Assembly (NCBI GenBank): GCA_964019055.1
Contig: OZ025219.1
Location: 1,204,001 to 1,268,000 of the forward strand
DNA: 64,000 nt
Direction: 5' to 3'
From: Anthopleura xanthogrammica
Lineage: Eukaryota; Cnidaria; Anthozoa; Actiniaria; Actiniidae
Part shown: positions 51,138-63,304 of the stretch, in pieces
How positions within the stretch are numbered: the stretch's first letter is position 1
Layout: every line of letters starts with the position of its first letter
Made by a program: the position numbers and the translations under genes
The notes under the pieces: generated by a model
The model's database searches: none
What the model saw: the letters and a program-made list of their open reading frames with translations, nothing else
Told to the model about the DNA's origin: nothing

Positions 51138-54100
51138 ATGGACAGCTCATCCAACGTAGGTGAGATGAGTGATAACAAAGAAAATGAGAAGAACGTTTTG
51201 CTCATTTGGTTTTGTGTGTCGTCAGCAAGATGTTTAAACCTAGAACTTACTAAAGATCAGCTAACATGTTTATACAGAGAGTGCCTAGAAATAGCTAAAA
51301 ACTGTCTTGACATTGCTGAAGAAAGCCACGAAAAGCGAACGGCGCTGATAGCATGTTCTTTGTTACGCGAAGTGTATACAGCTCTATGTCAGAATGATGA
51401 AGCTATTCTATATGGCAACAAAGTGGTTGACATCGCAGATGCCCTTGGTGATAACATCAGTAAAATGAATGCCTACTGGTCACTACACCTAGTTTACTTT
51501 TCATCTGATAGGTACACTGATGCTCTTTCTTGTGTGCAAAATTACCATGACGTTGCTAAACAGTCAGGAATTAAGTTCGATGAGGAAGAACTGTACCTAA
51601 CTCTAGGGAGGATACAATCTGTTCTGAATGAATATGACATAGCTATTTTAAATTTCAAGAAAAGCATTGCCATTGCCAAACACACAGACAATAAGTATTG
51701 TGAAATGAAGGCATACTTAGGTCTCGGTAAAGCGTATGAAGGAATACAGCAGTACGAGGAAGCTGCTTATCATGTAAGAGAATGTATCCGTATTATACAG
51801 GAAATAAGTGCCGAGAAAGCCACCGAGATGGACGACGATCGTAATTCTCTTGATGTTGCTGGGATATACATCAAAGATGTAAGTCTTCGATCTGCAGCTA
51901 CTGTGGCATACTTTACTCTTGGCCAGTCTAAGGCGCATTTAAAATTGTATGAAGATTCCCTCGATTCTTTCCAAAAACTTGCCGCAATTGGAACTGAAAT
52001 TGGAGACGAAATGGCTAAAGTAATGTCATGTTATGGTATAGCAAAGTTGTACGAGGCAAAGAGCCAATGGGATGATGTTATAGAATTCAGTAGAAAATAC
52101 ATCGACAAGATGAGTCTCTCTTTTCCTAAAGAGGTGGAGGTCGAGGCCTATTTGAGACTTGCAACAGCGCTGTTTCACACTAACCATTACGAAGAAGCAG
52201 TTGTTTATGGCAAGAAGTGCATTGAAACTATAGGAGACAGTCAAGATACTAATGGATGTCAGACTAAGAGGGGTGCATTGACTGTTCTAGGAGCGTCATA
52301 TGTGGAGCTGAATAATTACGATGAAGCTATCAACTGTGGTAAAAAGCACCTTGAAATTGCAACGGCCACTGGTAACAAAGAAGCTGAAATGAAAGCTCAC
52401 CACTGTATTGCATATACGTATTATCGATCAAATCAGATTGATAGCGGTTGTATCCACGCGACTAAAGGCATGGCTATAGCTGAAGAACTGGAAAACGACA
52501 CCGCAATGCAAGGGTTCAGATTTCTGCTGTCAGGTTTCTGTGTCCTCGTTGGAATGGAAGAAAATGCCTCTTCGTTTCATCCTGGTGTACCGAAAGCCTT
52601 TTTTGAGGTACCAACATGTCCAAGACAAGACCTAGAGGCTCTTGTGAAAGCTGTGAAAGCAGGCGATGTTAATCAGGAAGCAGAGGCTCAAATCAGGCTT
52701 CATAACTACTACAAATCAAAGCTTCAGAACGAACTAGCCATCAATTGCTTACGACGAGTAATGGCACTAAAGCCGAACTGCAATCGGGAAAAGCTGGTTT
52801 GCTATGCAGGAATAGGAAAATTGTATATAACAATGAAGAAATACAAGGAAGGGTTACAGTATTGTGAAGGTGGGCTGCGTGAGGTAGCAGGATGCAGAGA
52901 GAACAAAAAGATTCTGTTTGATTTCTTTTTTACTATTTCTGAGTTACATGCTGGAGTTGAGAATTGGCAGTTGGCTGAACAATACATAAATCAAGCGGTA
53001 CAGTGTTTCGAAACGTTCTATGGATCTGTTGGCCGCAATGATGACTTCAAGATGTCAATGAATGATAAGTACAATGGATGTTTTAGGTTCCTATCACTGG
53101 TTTACATCAATACCAATCGAAATGAAGAAGCCCTTTTAGTGCTAGACAAATGTCGTGCGAGCGTACTGAAAGATATTTTGGTCGCGAACTATGGAATGCA
53201 AAAGAACAAAGAAGCGACCGAGATGAAATTCAGCGATATCGAAGCACTAGTCTCGAGTAACCAGTTTGCAATTCTCTATTATTCGATTTGCGGTTTTGGT
53301 ACAGCACTTGAGTTTTTTGTTGGATGTAATTACTTTGAAGCTTCAGTCCAGCGAGTGTGGTTCGACGAGAAAAAATACCATCAAGTGATTGATAAATTGT
53401 TTGATGAAATTGAGCTACTTCAAGAACTCAATTGTGAAGATAGGATCTTAGATACCGACCAAGATATCAAACACCAGGAGCAGGAAGAAGAGAAAGAGGA
53501 TGATGAACAGAAAGCACTTTTATTTCAGAAAGGAAAGAGACGCTTTGTCGTGCACAAGAAGAATATTTCGATGTACGATAACGAAAAATGCCGTCCAGCT
53601 ACTGCCTTAGAATTTCTATATTTCTTGATTATAGATGAAGGACAGTCGTTGCTTAAGCAGAGCGAGATTGTCTTCATTCCTGACGGTTCACTTTGTAAGA
53701 TACCATTTGCTGCCCTACAGGATCCTGACACGGGCAAATATTTGTCAGAAACCAAACGTATCAGACTTGCTCCCTCGATTGCAACACTGAAACTGTTAAG
53801 CGAGAATGCAGGGGATTATCACAGCAATGAAGGTGCATTGATTATTGGAGATCCTGTTGTTGGTAAAGTCATGTTCAATGGGGAAGTAACGGAAATACCT
53901 CAATTGGAAAGTGCACAAACAGAAGCTAAATTAGTAGCTAATTGTCTTAATGTGAAACCACTAATAGGCGAAGAAGCTAATAAGCCTGCCGTCCTAGAGA
54001 AGTTACAACAAGGGGTATCTGTTGTTCACATTGCTGCACATGGTATCCTATCAAAAGCTACCATCGTACTTGCACCTTCTCCTGAGATAAGAGCAACAAA

Positions 54101-54476
54101 GATCCCAGATGAAGAAGATTACATGCTGACCATGGCTGACGTACAGCAGGCTCAAGTACGTGCACAGTTAGTTGTGTTAAGCTGCTGTCACAGTGGACGT
54201 GGTGAAATCAGATCTGAAGGAGTAGTTGGCATGTGTCGAGCCTTTCTAGCGTCAGGTGCTCGTGCAGTGGTAGCGTCTCTTTGGGCCATCGATGACGAAG
54301 CAACTCTTGAATTCATGTCAATATTTTATTACAATCTGAAGATTGGTAAATCTGCCAGTACGAGTCTACAGGAGACAATGAATGAAATGAGAAACACATG
54401 TTCCAAGTATAAACAACCAAAATATTGGGCGCCATTTTTTATCATGGGTGATGACATCACGCTCAAATGCTTTTAA
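51138..54476 (+). CDS. TPR-CHAT protein (TTC28-like), gene 1, copy B
   Basis: 1112 residues, identical in protein sequence to the gene at 6065-9403: about 40-residue TPRs, an acidic linker near residue 780, and a C-terminal CHAT domain with His968 (AAHG) and Cys1017 (SCCHSG). The leader with its acceptor (AG at 50990-50991) and the two short upstream ORFs is also the same. If the duplication is real the cell has two equal gene copies. Copy B keeps a visible upstream exon candidate at 45084-45143; that of copy A is mostly outside the window. Confidence 0.92.
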   Translation: MDSSSNVGEMSDNKENEKNVLLIWFCVSSARCLNLELTKDQLTCLYRECLEIAKNCLDIAEESHEKRTALIACSLLREVYTALCQNDEAILYGNKVVDIADALGDNISKMNAYWSLHLVYFSSDRYTDALSCVQNYHDVAKQSGIKFDEEELYLTLGRIQSVLNEYDIAILNFKKSIAIAKHTDNKYCEMKAYLGLGKAYEGIQQYEEAAYHVRECIRIIQEISAEKATEMDDDRNSLDVAGIYIKDVSLRSAATVAYFTLGQSKAHLKLYEDSLDSFQKLAAIGTEIGDEMAKVMSCYGIAKLYEAKSQWDDVIEFSRKYIDKMSLSFPKEVEVEAYLRLATALFHTNHYEEAVVYGKKCIETIGDSQDTNGCQTKRGALTVLGASYVELNNYDEAINCGKKHLEIATATGNKEAEMKAHHCIAYTYYRSNQIDSGCIHATKGMAIAEELENDTAMQGFRFLLSGFCVLVGMEENASSFHPGVPKAFFEVPTCPRQDLEALVKAVKAGDVNQEAEAQIRLHNYYKSKLQNELAINCLRRVMALKPNCNREKLVCYAGIGKLYITMKKYKEGLQYCEGGLREVAGCRENKKILFDFFFTISELHAGVENWQLAEQYINQAVQCFETFYGSVGRNDDFKMSMNDKYNGCFRFLSLVYINTNRNEEALLVLDKCRASVLKDILVANYGMQKNKEATEMKFSDIEALVSSNQFAILYYSICGFGTALEFFVGCNYFEASVQRVWFDEKKYHQVIDKLFDEIELLQELNCEDRILDTDQDIKHQEQEEEKEDDEQKALLFQKGKRRFVVHKKNISMYDNEKCRPATALEFLYFLIIDEGQSLLKQSEIVFIPDGSLCKIPFAALQDPDTGKYLSETKRIRLAPSIATLKLLSENAGDYHSNEGALIIGDPVVGKVMFNGEVTEIPQLESAQTEAKLVANCLNVKPLIGEEANKPAVLEKLQQGVSVVHIAAHGILSKATIVLAPSPEIRATKIPDEEDYMLTMADVQQAQVRAQLVVLSCCHSGRGEIRSEGVVGMCRAFLASGARAVVASLWAIDDEATLEFMSIFYYNLKIGKSASTSLQETMNEMRNTCSKYKQPKYWAPFFIMGDDITLKCF

Positions 54477-54804
54477 AATGTGTTTGGTAAATGATCATGA
54501 TAGATAACATATAATAAGAGTGGAAATGTTAAAGGCGTTTTCATACCGTATTTTACTGTAATCGTTCTACGAATTTAGATTGGATGTATCGCACCAAACA
54601 ATAAGCTATTTCAGTGTTACGGTACATGGTCCTATATACACTCTACTGTCATTTGTTAGGCACAGATCTTGTTAGGGTTTGTGCAACCATCGATAAAGTA
54701 ATGAAGGCAAACAAGGAACGGCTAATTTACTCTCAAGGCATTTTTCTTCCTTTTTGGAATGACCATTGAAAAGCAATTTAAACTAGATCATTGAATATCT
54801 CTGT

Positions 54805-54904
54805 GAAGACCTCGAGAGGGTGCAGAAGAGGACACTTGCAATCATATCCCAGGGACAGCACTACAAGCAAAGTTGAACTTCCTTTGGACTGAACACACTT
54901 AGAC
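54805..54904 (+). pseudogene. Non-LTR RT relic, copy B
   Basis: Same fragment as 9732-9831 (EDLERVQKRTLAII). Confidence 0.45.
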
Positions 54905-55121
54905 CCCATTCACACCGGACCTTTAAACATGTTTTAAGGCTGTTTAGTTGAACTAGGGCTTTCCATCAGCCTGTATGCCTAACTAAACAACTTTCAAAAC
55001 GTCTTTAACTAAACTACTTGGGGGATGTAGTTTTAACCCTGTATAAATATGGCAGCCAAACGACGAAGGAAATGCGATAGATAAATTAATAAATACCAAG
55101 GCTAGTTGGTGTGAATGGGGC
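54902..55121. mobile_element. CCCCATTCACACC-ended MITE, copy B
   Basis: Same as 9829-10048. Confidence 0.6.
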
Positions 55122-55327
55122 TTTAGAGATAGGCGTGATGAGCAATGCAGCAAACGTTTTGAGCAAATCTCAACTGGCATGCAAATAATCAGCCATATAA
55201 TAACTTTATCAGTCATTGCATATTTGCTTCATAATTTTAGAGCTTATACAAACATTTTGTAGTATAATTTTCCGCATAATTTGTAGCCAATTTCATAAAT
55301 TTAGACAAAATAATATAAAGACAGCTA

Positions 55328-55654
55328 TTTCAAAAAAAGGTTGGTGAAGGTTTTGTTGCGTCTTGCATGTTGCTTGTTGCATGTTGCATCTTGCTTGTTG
55401 CATGCTGCATGTTGCATGTTGCTTACCAACCTTGAAATGTATTATATTCATATGTAAATAATGTCAGCACAGAAGAAAATATCTTGGAAAAACCTGCAGA
55501 CAAAGTTTGGAAAAATTCCATATTGTAATGTCCTTTCGCTGCTTGAACTCACTTCCCCAAACTGCATTTCGGGCTTGCTATGCAACATGTCACATACAAC
55601 ATGCAGCATACAACATGCAACAAGCAACAAAACTTTCAGCAACCTTTTTTGAAA
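55328..55654. mobile_element. TA-flanked foldback MITE, copy B
   Basis: Same as 10255-10581. Confidence 0.7.
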
Positions 55655-56469
55655 TATCTGTATATTAATATCCTTGTAAATTCCTTATATTTTTGTAAAT
55701 TTACGCAATTCAGCCTGTTGGTTGCTACGTTATTAACTTTATTATAAACTATCTAAACTCGTGTACCGCGACTGGTTCAGCGGTTTTCGTGAATTCCGTA
55801 GCGTGACGGTGCCGTGACTCTAACTTTTCTTACTGGGTTGGGCCTGCCACGTCTGCATACTTATTCTTGCATATGACGTAATGTTATATTGATATAAGAA
55901 TGTATCATTGATCATTGCCGGTACGAAACGAGAGGATCCTGATCAACTAGCTTTCCCTCGGATCGGCCAATGACTCTGAATCACTTCAGGTTTGGGCCTT
56001 GTGTTTTATCAGTATATATACAAATCACCTATGAAAGCCTCGCGATCAAGTAAGAATATCTTTAAGCATCACGTGTTTGATCAGTCACAGTTATTCTTGG
56101 TCTGTTGCTTTCGTTTTCTAACTCAGTGTACCAATGATTTCAGAGGATTGTCGGCATGAATACGAGACGTCACTTTCATGTAGTTCATCTTCAGTCCGGG
56201 TTTGAATGAGGAACGTTGTACAACAATGTACAACTCAAAGAGAGGAGGTGAAGACTGGAGGTTCACAACATGCACAAGGTAATTACTGCTTAATTAGAAA
56301 AATTCAATGTAGTTTACTGTTATCTGGTGTCTATTTAGTATCGATGAACTTATGCATGCAATTTGAAAACACATTTGTTCAACGATAAGTACTGCAATTT
56401 TGGCAGTGAAGTTCAAAGAATCTTATTCTGAGCGGGTAAATCTTGCAATGTGCTTTGAATGTAAAAGTG

Positions 56470-56474
56470 CTCAA
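56470..56474. other. Empty target site of the Gypsy insertion
   Basis: Copy B reads AAAGTGCTCAAAGCATTTTT without interruption. Copy A has the same words split by the Gypsy element, with CTCAA on both sides. This is the pre-insertion state. Confidence 0.95.
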
Positions 56475-57310
56475 AGCATTTTTATAGAATATGGTTTTAA
56501 GTAAGAATTCTGCACAAAAATGGAACGCCATTCATGTACAAGAAACCTGAACCTAGAAAATTGCCATATGAAAAAGAAATGTTTCTCTTTCTTACAATCA
56601 TTTCGGTTTGATCCTTCCTGTTTTGTTAACCGTGGCTTGAGAACAAAATATTTCATTTGAAGTCAATACGTCTGAGGTTCTTCAAGAATGAAGAAGACTT
56701 GAAATTTTGAACAGTCGAGCACAACCATCGCCATCTGGTTCGAAAGAGGCAACTCATTACTGCGTTCATGTATGTGAAATCTCATGTTTAGGTAGGGAAG
56801 GTTCAAATATATATATATTTAAAAAGCCTATGGACATTTCAAACGTTTACCAGTCCGAGAGAAATACCGGTTCAATATTTAAGTAAAACATTTATTCCGC
56901 ATTATTCATCTACTGACCTACGTATACGATATTTGATTACTCAAGTAGTACTGATCAAACTGAAAACAGTACGACATACTTAGTGGGTTAACAGGAACTT
57001 CCGTGCATCAATGGTATTTGTAACTACAAACATCAGAGACTTCCTTTACAAATATTATTTTAAATTTTAAATCTTTTATGAGAGTTTTCTCGAGTTTTAT
57101 AACTTTTTTAAACGTCTTTTAAGATTTTGAATTTTTGTGCTACATTCTTTACCGCTGATATCGAATCATTGCATGGTTCTTTTCTGCAACGCCAACATTT
57201 TGTTTAACAAACGCAAAATAAATTGAAGCAAAACTTGGGCAAATCAGATATCCACAGATTCTATACAAAAAAGTACTTGAAATGACTTATTGTAAACGTT
57301 TTGAAGCAAA

Positions 57311-57643
57311 TGATTCTTTGATAACATGTTTATGTTATCAAAGGGAACACATAACTCCAATACTATATAACTTACATTGGCTACCTATACAGTCTCGTAT
57401 CACTTTCAAGGTATTACTGCTTACTTATAAGATCATTAATTGTAATGCGCCTTTGTATCTAACTAGTTTACTAGAACATTATTTACCTAAACGTACGTTA
57501 CGTTCAGCCACTAAAGGTCTCCTAGTGGTTTCTAGATCAGCGACCTCTACATATGGAGACCGAGCTTTCGCAAATGCAAATCCAAAATTGTGGAATAAAT
57601 TACCACAAATTATAAGAAACGCGGAATCAATTAACAAGTTTAA
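57311..57643 (+). pseudogene. CR1-like RT fragment, 5' part, copy B
   Basis: Same as 16740-17072, with HITPILYNLHWLPIQSRI and YGDRAFANANPKLWNKLP. Confidence 0.8.
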
Positions 57644-58393
57644 GGAGGCTCCCTAGAGTTTACAGGTATTTGGAGCTATAAGAGAAATCCTTTTATAGCA
57701 AAAGCATATCTGCATATCGATGCCTGATAGACCAACCATATTAAAGATTATGAGTTTAGGATTTGTTTGTGGTAGTAATGATCACGTACAATGCAATGCT
57801 GCATCTGTCATAAAAAGGCCTATTTTTAACATTAAAAAAATAATAACTCGAATTTTCCATGGTCAATATTCTTCTAAATACATAATATAAAACCCCGTTG
57901 GGTTTTTTATAATATAACTGCGGCTTAAAAAAATCTTGACATCAGAACGTGAGATATTGAGAAATTTCGATTTTCCTGGATTAAAAAAAATCTGATGTCA
58001 GGATTTCAGTAGCATTTTGTCAGTTGCCTTTTTACAACATTGTGAAAAAAACTGTATACGTTTGGGAACATTTCACCATGTAATTTTGAGTTAATTTCAT
58101 TTTGAAAATTAACGTACGCAAAATAAAAATTCTTCAAGTTTAGTAGTTGCGCATGCGCAAGCATGCTCATTGCATTCTGAATAAATGAACTGTTTTGAAC
58201 GTGCAAGTTTGTCAAAGTCGTATAAAAATCACTAAACACAAGGGTAGATTTCACGGAGCTTTATTTGCTGCTGCTTCTGTTGCTACTGGTTTGACTGATT
58301 GATAATTCGGGACAAAATGCGAGTAGTTTTTGTGACTCTTGGTGCTTTGCCTCTGGACGTCGATGGAGGAAGAGTAAACTCTAGGGAGCCTCC
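57644..58393. mobile_element. TTAA-flanked 750-bp element, copy B
   Basis: Same as 17073-17822, nested in the CR1 relic at the same TTAA, so the insertion predates the duplication. Confidence 0.88.
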
Positions 58394-58397
58394 TTAA

Positions 58398-58731
58398 ATC
58401 AAAACTTAAAACACATTTATTCAAAGAAGCTTTTAATTGTTAGTTGATATTATGAGATCTTACTGTTACTTCTTTTATCTAGAATATTATCGATGCTTTA
58501 TTATCGACTTATTATTATTTTATTTTTAGTATAATATATTAGTTTTATTAGCTCTATATTTCGCATTTAATTTCGTTTTATTAGCTCTGTATTTAGTATT
58601 TAATTCGTTTTATTTCACGTCTATTATATCGTATATTTTAAACTTCATTTGTAAATACATATATTTTATAATGTAAGCGCATTGAGGCTTGCGAAATGCA
58701 CAAGAATTGTTAATTAAATTAAATTAAATTA
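58398..58731 (+). pseudogene. CR1-like fragment, 3' part, copy B
   Basis: Same as 17827-18160, with a G to T change in TTACTTCGTTTATC (TTCTTT here) and the same terminal TTAAA units. Confidence 0.75.
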
Positions 58732-59539
58732 TGTACGAAGGCCTCGAGGATGATCGAGAAACATGGATCCAATATTGGACCAATATTCTGAGCCATTCAT
58801 GTTGTTATTGCTTACTTCTCAAGCCGATCGAGAAGCAAAACGCATATATATAATATCAAACTACCTTCAAAAGGAAAGAACGATAGAAAGGAAAAAGAAG
58901 AAATTGTTTATGGTTTTTGCTTCCATGCAGTTCTAGCACTTTCGACACTAAATATAGGTTAAAAACCAAGAGCGAAAACTCTCGACCTACGCCCTCGGTC
59001 TTGAATTTCAACGAAGACCGAGCACGAGATTTTTTAAAGTTGTTTCTTGATCTACCACACCCTTTACTTTTGTTTGTTGCAAAAGGGGTTTACATGGTGC
59101 AACGGAGACGCAATCGTTGCCAAAAGTATAAACCGCTTCTACTTTTTGCAAGGATTGTTGCAACTTGTCTCGCTAAATTTTTCAAACAGCACAACGCTGT
59201 TGCGAGTCAAGTTACAGAGAAAATTGCTCCGTGTAATCGCGCCTTTAATAGAGAACAATCTATTGTTCCAGCCAACATGAATGGCCAATGAATTGAAGTC
59301 AGAGTGATCCAACTTATGGGGTTATTTTAAAATTATTTTTTTCGTTTTTATTGTCCACAGGTAATTTTAGACAAAAGTCTCAGGCTTAAAATCCTTAATT
59401 TTATAATTTTCAATTTTTAGATAAATAAATGGCTGAATTCCAATTACGTGATTCTTCATTCATTCATTTGTTTGCTTGTTTAATTATTTATCATAATGTT
59501 TGATTTTAGATGACTGTGGAATAACAAGAAAAAACGAAG

Positions 59540-61882
59540 ATGGATATGTCCAAGAAGATTACTTTTGTAAGGTTTTGCTTTGCATCGGCCTCCATATTGC
59601 AAGAGAACCTTGGACTCCCAACTGAAAAGCTGATTTGTCTGTACAAAGAATGCATAGAGATGGCTAAACACTGTAATGATATAAGTACCATGGTAAATTC
59701 TTGCTTGGAGTTCGCATGGCATAGTAATAGCATAGGTAGACATGCTGATTCACTGAGGTGTCTGAAGGAAATATTACCGTCAGCTGTAGTAAGACCAAGT
59801 TATGAGTTAATAGTTCATAAATATTTGTCAATGACATATAAGGAGCTCAAAGAGTTTGACAACGTTGTCTTGCACGCCAAGAAATGGATCGAAATTGCTC
59901 AAAACATAGGCGACAAAGAATACGAAATCTATGGTCATTATACAATGGGAATTGCATTTTTATGTTTAGCTCGTTATGATAATGCTATTGACTGCGGCAA
60001 AAAATGTCTTGAAGTTGCCCAGGAATATAATAGTGCAAATGGCGAGATGATGGCATATGACTGTATAATGTTTGCATACAAATCCATGCAAAAATATGAT
60101 GACACTATTCTGTATGCGCACAAGCTCCTTGATTGCGCCATGAAAACCAACGATCAGAAGGTTATGATGAATGCGTACTTAGAGCTAGAAGAAGCACATC
60201 TTGCCTTGAATCACTATCAAGATGCCACCGACTTTGGAAAGAAATGCATTGAAATAGCAAGGGAAATAGAAGACAGATGTTGTGAAGTCTCGGCTTACCT
60301 ATTAATGGGGAAGATATATAAAGCTCTTTCCGACTACGACAATGCAATTATCTATTGCAAGAAGTGTATTGAGCTTGCAATAACTATTGGCGATAGACAT
60401 GCTGAGGCTCATGCTTATTGGGTACTTGGAAATTTATCTCTGTCCTTGGGGAAATACGATGATGCCATTTCCAACTGCAGTAAGTATCTTCAAATCGACA
60501 AGGAAGATAGTGAAGATAAAGCTAAAGACGTTATTGCGCATTTGAATTTGGGAATCGTGAACCAGTCTTTGGAGAAATACGATGAAGCCATTCAGAATTT
60601 CAAGCAATGCATCAACATCGTGACCCGTATTGGCCGCAGAAAGGAGGCGACGGTAACAGCTTGTTTGTGTCTGGCAAATATATATCAGACACTGGAACAG
60701 TACAATGATGCAGTGTATTACAGTAAGAAGTGCATTGAGATGGCACAGGAAACTGGCGATAAAAGTATTGAAGCACAAGCGTGTTTGTGTCTAGGAGAGA
60801 TATATGAGACACTGGAACAGTACAATGATGCAGTGTATTACAGTAAGAAGTGCATCGAGATGGCACAGGAAACTGGCGATAAAAGTATTGAAGCACAAGC
60901 ATGTCTTCGTCTTTTGTCTTTACACCTGACATTAGATGAGAAAGATAAAGCCATCCAATATGGTAAGAAATGCCTGGACATCTCTCAAGAAACTGACGAC
61001 AAAAAAACTCAGATGTACGGACATTATCATCTTGCACAAGTATATTTTGGCTCGATGCAGTTGAATGATGTGTGTCTGAATATAGATGCAGGTATGGCGA
61101 TTGCTACAGAGCTTGGAGACAAAAAAGTTGAAGAAGACCTCAAAGCAATTCGTTGTAATCTTTATCAGAGTGTTGGTTTGGTTGATAAGGCTTGTAATGT
61201 ACCTTCAATAAAAGAATTTTTAGACATTTCAACTTGTTCTGAAGATGATCTCTTAGAGGATCTTGACCAAGCGGTGAAGACAGGCAACCAATTAATGAAA
61301 TATAAGGCTTCCATAAGGCTTTACAGATTTTATCGTTTCAAAAACGATTATGAAAAAACAATCCATTGCCTTGAGCAGTTAAAGGAGATAGACGTCAATC
61401 CTTCTGTGAACTTATTCTGTTTCAAAGAAATCGGAAACTCTTATCAGCGGATGGGTCAAAATGACATGGCTTTACGCTGTTTCAAAGAAGGGCTACCCAC
61501 TGCTGATTCTTGTTCACTTAAAACGGAGCGGTCCAAATACTTTTATGGCATTGGCAAATATTTGTTTTCATTAAACAGAGAACTGAACTTGGCAGAACGT
61601 TATCTAAGAGAAGCTATACGATGCTTTGAAACGATCTTTACAACACTTGGTAGTCGTGATGAATTCAAGATCTCAATTTTTGACCAATATATTCATAGTT
61701 ATAAGCTGTTGGCAATACTGTTAATCAAAGGCGAACAGATAACGGAAGCCCTTTTAGTGTTAGATCGTTGTCGTGCAAGAGGATTGAAAGACCTCATGAT
61801 TTCAAACTTCAAAATGGAACAAGAGGGGAGCCATGATGAACATATAGAGTACAGCGATGTCTTGTCTCTGGTCTATTTGTGA
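59540..61882 (+). CDS. TPR-CHAT gene 2, TPR half (copy B)
   Basis: A 780-residue frame, identical in protein to 18969-21311, with the same near-identical TPR pair and the same stop TGA at 61880-61882. The leader differs by one base (AAAACGAAGATGG for AAAACAAAGATGG). The shared frame break shows that it arose before the duplication, or that both copies come from one haplotype pair. Confidence 0.85.
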   Translation: MDMSKKITFVRFCFASASILQENLGLPTEKLICLYKECIEMAKHCNDISTMVNSCLEFAWHSNSIGRHADSLRCLKEILPSAVVRPSYELIVHKYLSMTYKELKEFDNVVLHAKKWIEIAQNIGDKEYEIYGHYTMGIAFLCLARYDNAIDCGKKCLEVAQEYNSANGEMMAYDCIMFAYKSMQKYDDTILYAHKLLDCAMKTNDQKVMMNAYLELEEAHLALNHYQDATDFGKKCIEIAREIEDRCCEVSAYLLMGKIYKALSDYDNAIIYCKKCIELAITIGDRHAEAHAYWVLGNLSLSLGKYDDAISNCSKYLQIDKEDSEDKAKDVIAHLNLGIVNQSLEKYDEAIQNFKQCINIVTRIGRRKEATVTACLCLANIYQTLEQYNDAVYYSKKCIEMAQETGDKSIEAQACLCLGEIYETLEQYNDAVYYSKKCIEMAQETGDKSIEAQACLRLLSLHLTLDEKDKAIQYGKKCLDISQETDDKKTQMYGHYHLAQVYFGSMQLNDVCLNIDAGMAIATELGDKKVEEDLKAIRCNLYQSVGLVDKACNVPSIKEFLDISTCSEDDLLEDLDQAVKTGNQLMKYKASIRLYRFYRFKNDYEKTIHCLEQLKEIDVNPSVNLFCFKEIGNSYQRMGQNDMALRCFKEGLPTADSCSLKTERSKYFYGIGKYLFSLNRELNLAERYLREAIRCFETIFTTLGSRDEFKISIFDQYIHSYKLLAILLIKGEQITEALLVLDRCRARGLKDLMISNFKMEQEGSHDEHIEYSDVLSLVYL

Positions 61883-63038
61883 CGATGGCATTTTTCTGAA
61901 GTTTTTTCTTGAAGGAGAGACAAATTTGCATTTTTCAATTTGTACAAATCATTGCATACAGATATACGTCGATACGTTGTTTGACGAAATGGGTGTTCGT
62001 GAGGTGGTCAACTGTGAGAATAGGTCCTTGGACAAAGAACAAGATATTCAAAAAGAACAAAAAAGAAGCGAAGAAGAATACGAGGGACTTCATCAACCGA
62101 CTGCATCACTGCTTAACCTCGATTCTAAAAGAGGAGAATCAAATAAGAATAGTGCTGGAACCAAAGGATCTACTCTAGAAGTTCTATTTGGTATCTTAGA
62201 ATGTGATACAATACTATCGTCGAAGAAAGACGAAGTTGTTGTTATTCCTGAAGGTCCCTTATACGAAGTGCCTTTTCCCGCCTTACGAGATCCTCGCACG
62301 GGAAAGTATTTATCAGAGACAAAGCGTATTAGACTTGCTCCTTCACTGGCAACCTTAAAGCACTTTGAAGATTTCCCAACGGACCAAACCATCAATGCTG
62401 AACCTTTGATTATTGGATCTCCTTTGGTTGGAAAAGTTATGATGGATGGAGAAGAACGGGACATTGAGCCACTATTTGGTGCTCTAGACGAGGCAATAGA
62501 CATTGCTGACATACTTGGGGTAAGTCCATTAGTAGTAGCCGATGCTACAAAGCCTCGCGTCCTAGAGAAACTACGAGGAGAAGTATCTGTTGTTCACATT
62601 GCTGCACATGGTATTCTATCAAAAGCTACCATCGTACTTGCACCTTCTCCTGAGATAAGAGCAACAAAGATCCCAGATGAAGAAGATTACATGCTGACCA
62701 TGGCTGACGTACAGCAGGCTAAAGTACGTGCACAGTTAGTTGTGTTAAGCTGCTGTCACAGTGGACGTGGGGAAATCCGAGCTGAAGGAGTAGTTGGCAT
62801 GTGTCGAGCCTTTCTAGCGTCAGGTGCTCGTGCAGTGGTAGCGTCTCTGTGGGCCATCGACGACGATGCAACATTCGAGTTTATGCAAAAATTCTATCTT
62901 AGTTTAAAAGATGGAAAGAGTGCGAGTGCAAGTTTGCAACAAGCGATGAAGGAAATGAGGAACACTTCCAGCTACAGCGAACCGAAGTACTGGGCACCAT
63001 TCTTTCTCATGGGTGATGACGTCACTATTAAACTGTAG
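61857..63038 (+). CDS. TPR-CHAT gene 2, CHAT half (copy B)
   Basis: A 393-codon frame identical to 21286-22467, in the +1 frame relative to the TPR half and overlapping its last 26 bases. The CHAT dyad motifs AAHG and SCCHSG are kept. That an apparently detached CHAT domain is unmarked by further stops in two copies fits either a very young break or continued use as a separate protein. Confidence 0.75.
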   Translation: MSCLWSICDDGIFLKFFLEGETNLHFSICTNHCIQIYVDTLFDEMGVREVVNCENRSLDKEQDIQKEQKRSEEEYEGLHQPTASLLNLDSKRGESNKNSAGTKGSTLEVLFGILECDTILSSKKDEVVVIPEGPLYEVPFPALRDPRTGKYLSETKRIRLAPSLATLKHFEDFPTDQTINAEPLIIGSPLVGKVMMDGEERDIEPLFGALDEAIDIADILGVSPLVVADATKPRVLEKLRGEVSVVHIAAHGILSKATIVLAPSPEIRATKIPDEEDYMLTMADVQQAKVRAQLVVLSCCHSGRGEIRAEGVVGMCRAFLASGARAVVASLWAIDDDATFEFMQKFYLSLKDGKSASASLQQAMKEMRNTSSYSEPKYWAPFFLMGDDVTIKL

Positions 63039-63238
63039 TTGTTAAGGCGCAATACTGATCATGTGACTTCGCCAAGTCACTTGAGTGGTGCATACTGTAG
63101 ATTTAAACGTTGTCTTTCTGATTATGCAGATGATTTATTCGTCAGAACTAACTTCAGTCAGTTGTTTTAAAAGACAATGTTTTATAAGAGTAAATATGTA
63201 AATAGATCACGAAGACACTATACTACTACAAGATTATT

Positions 63239-63244
63239 AATAAA
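63239..63244 (+). terminator. Candidate polyadenylation signal, gene 2 copy B
   Basis: AATAAA about 200 bases after the CHAT stop, as in copy A. Confidence 0.4.
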
Positions 63245-63304
63245 TCAATGTATATAAAGTAATGTTTTGTTAGCTATAGATAATAGAACCTCAAGTAGTG
63301 TATG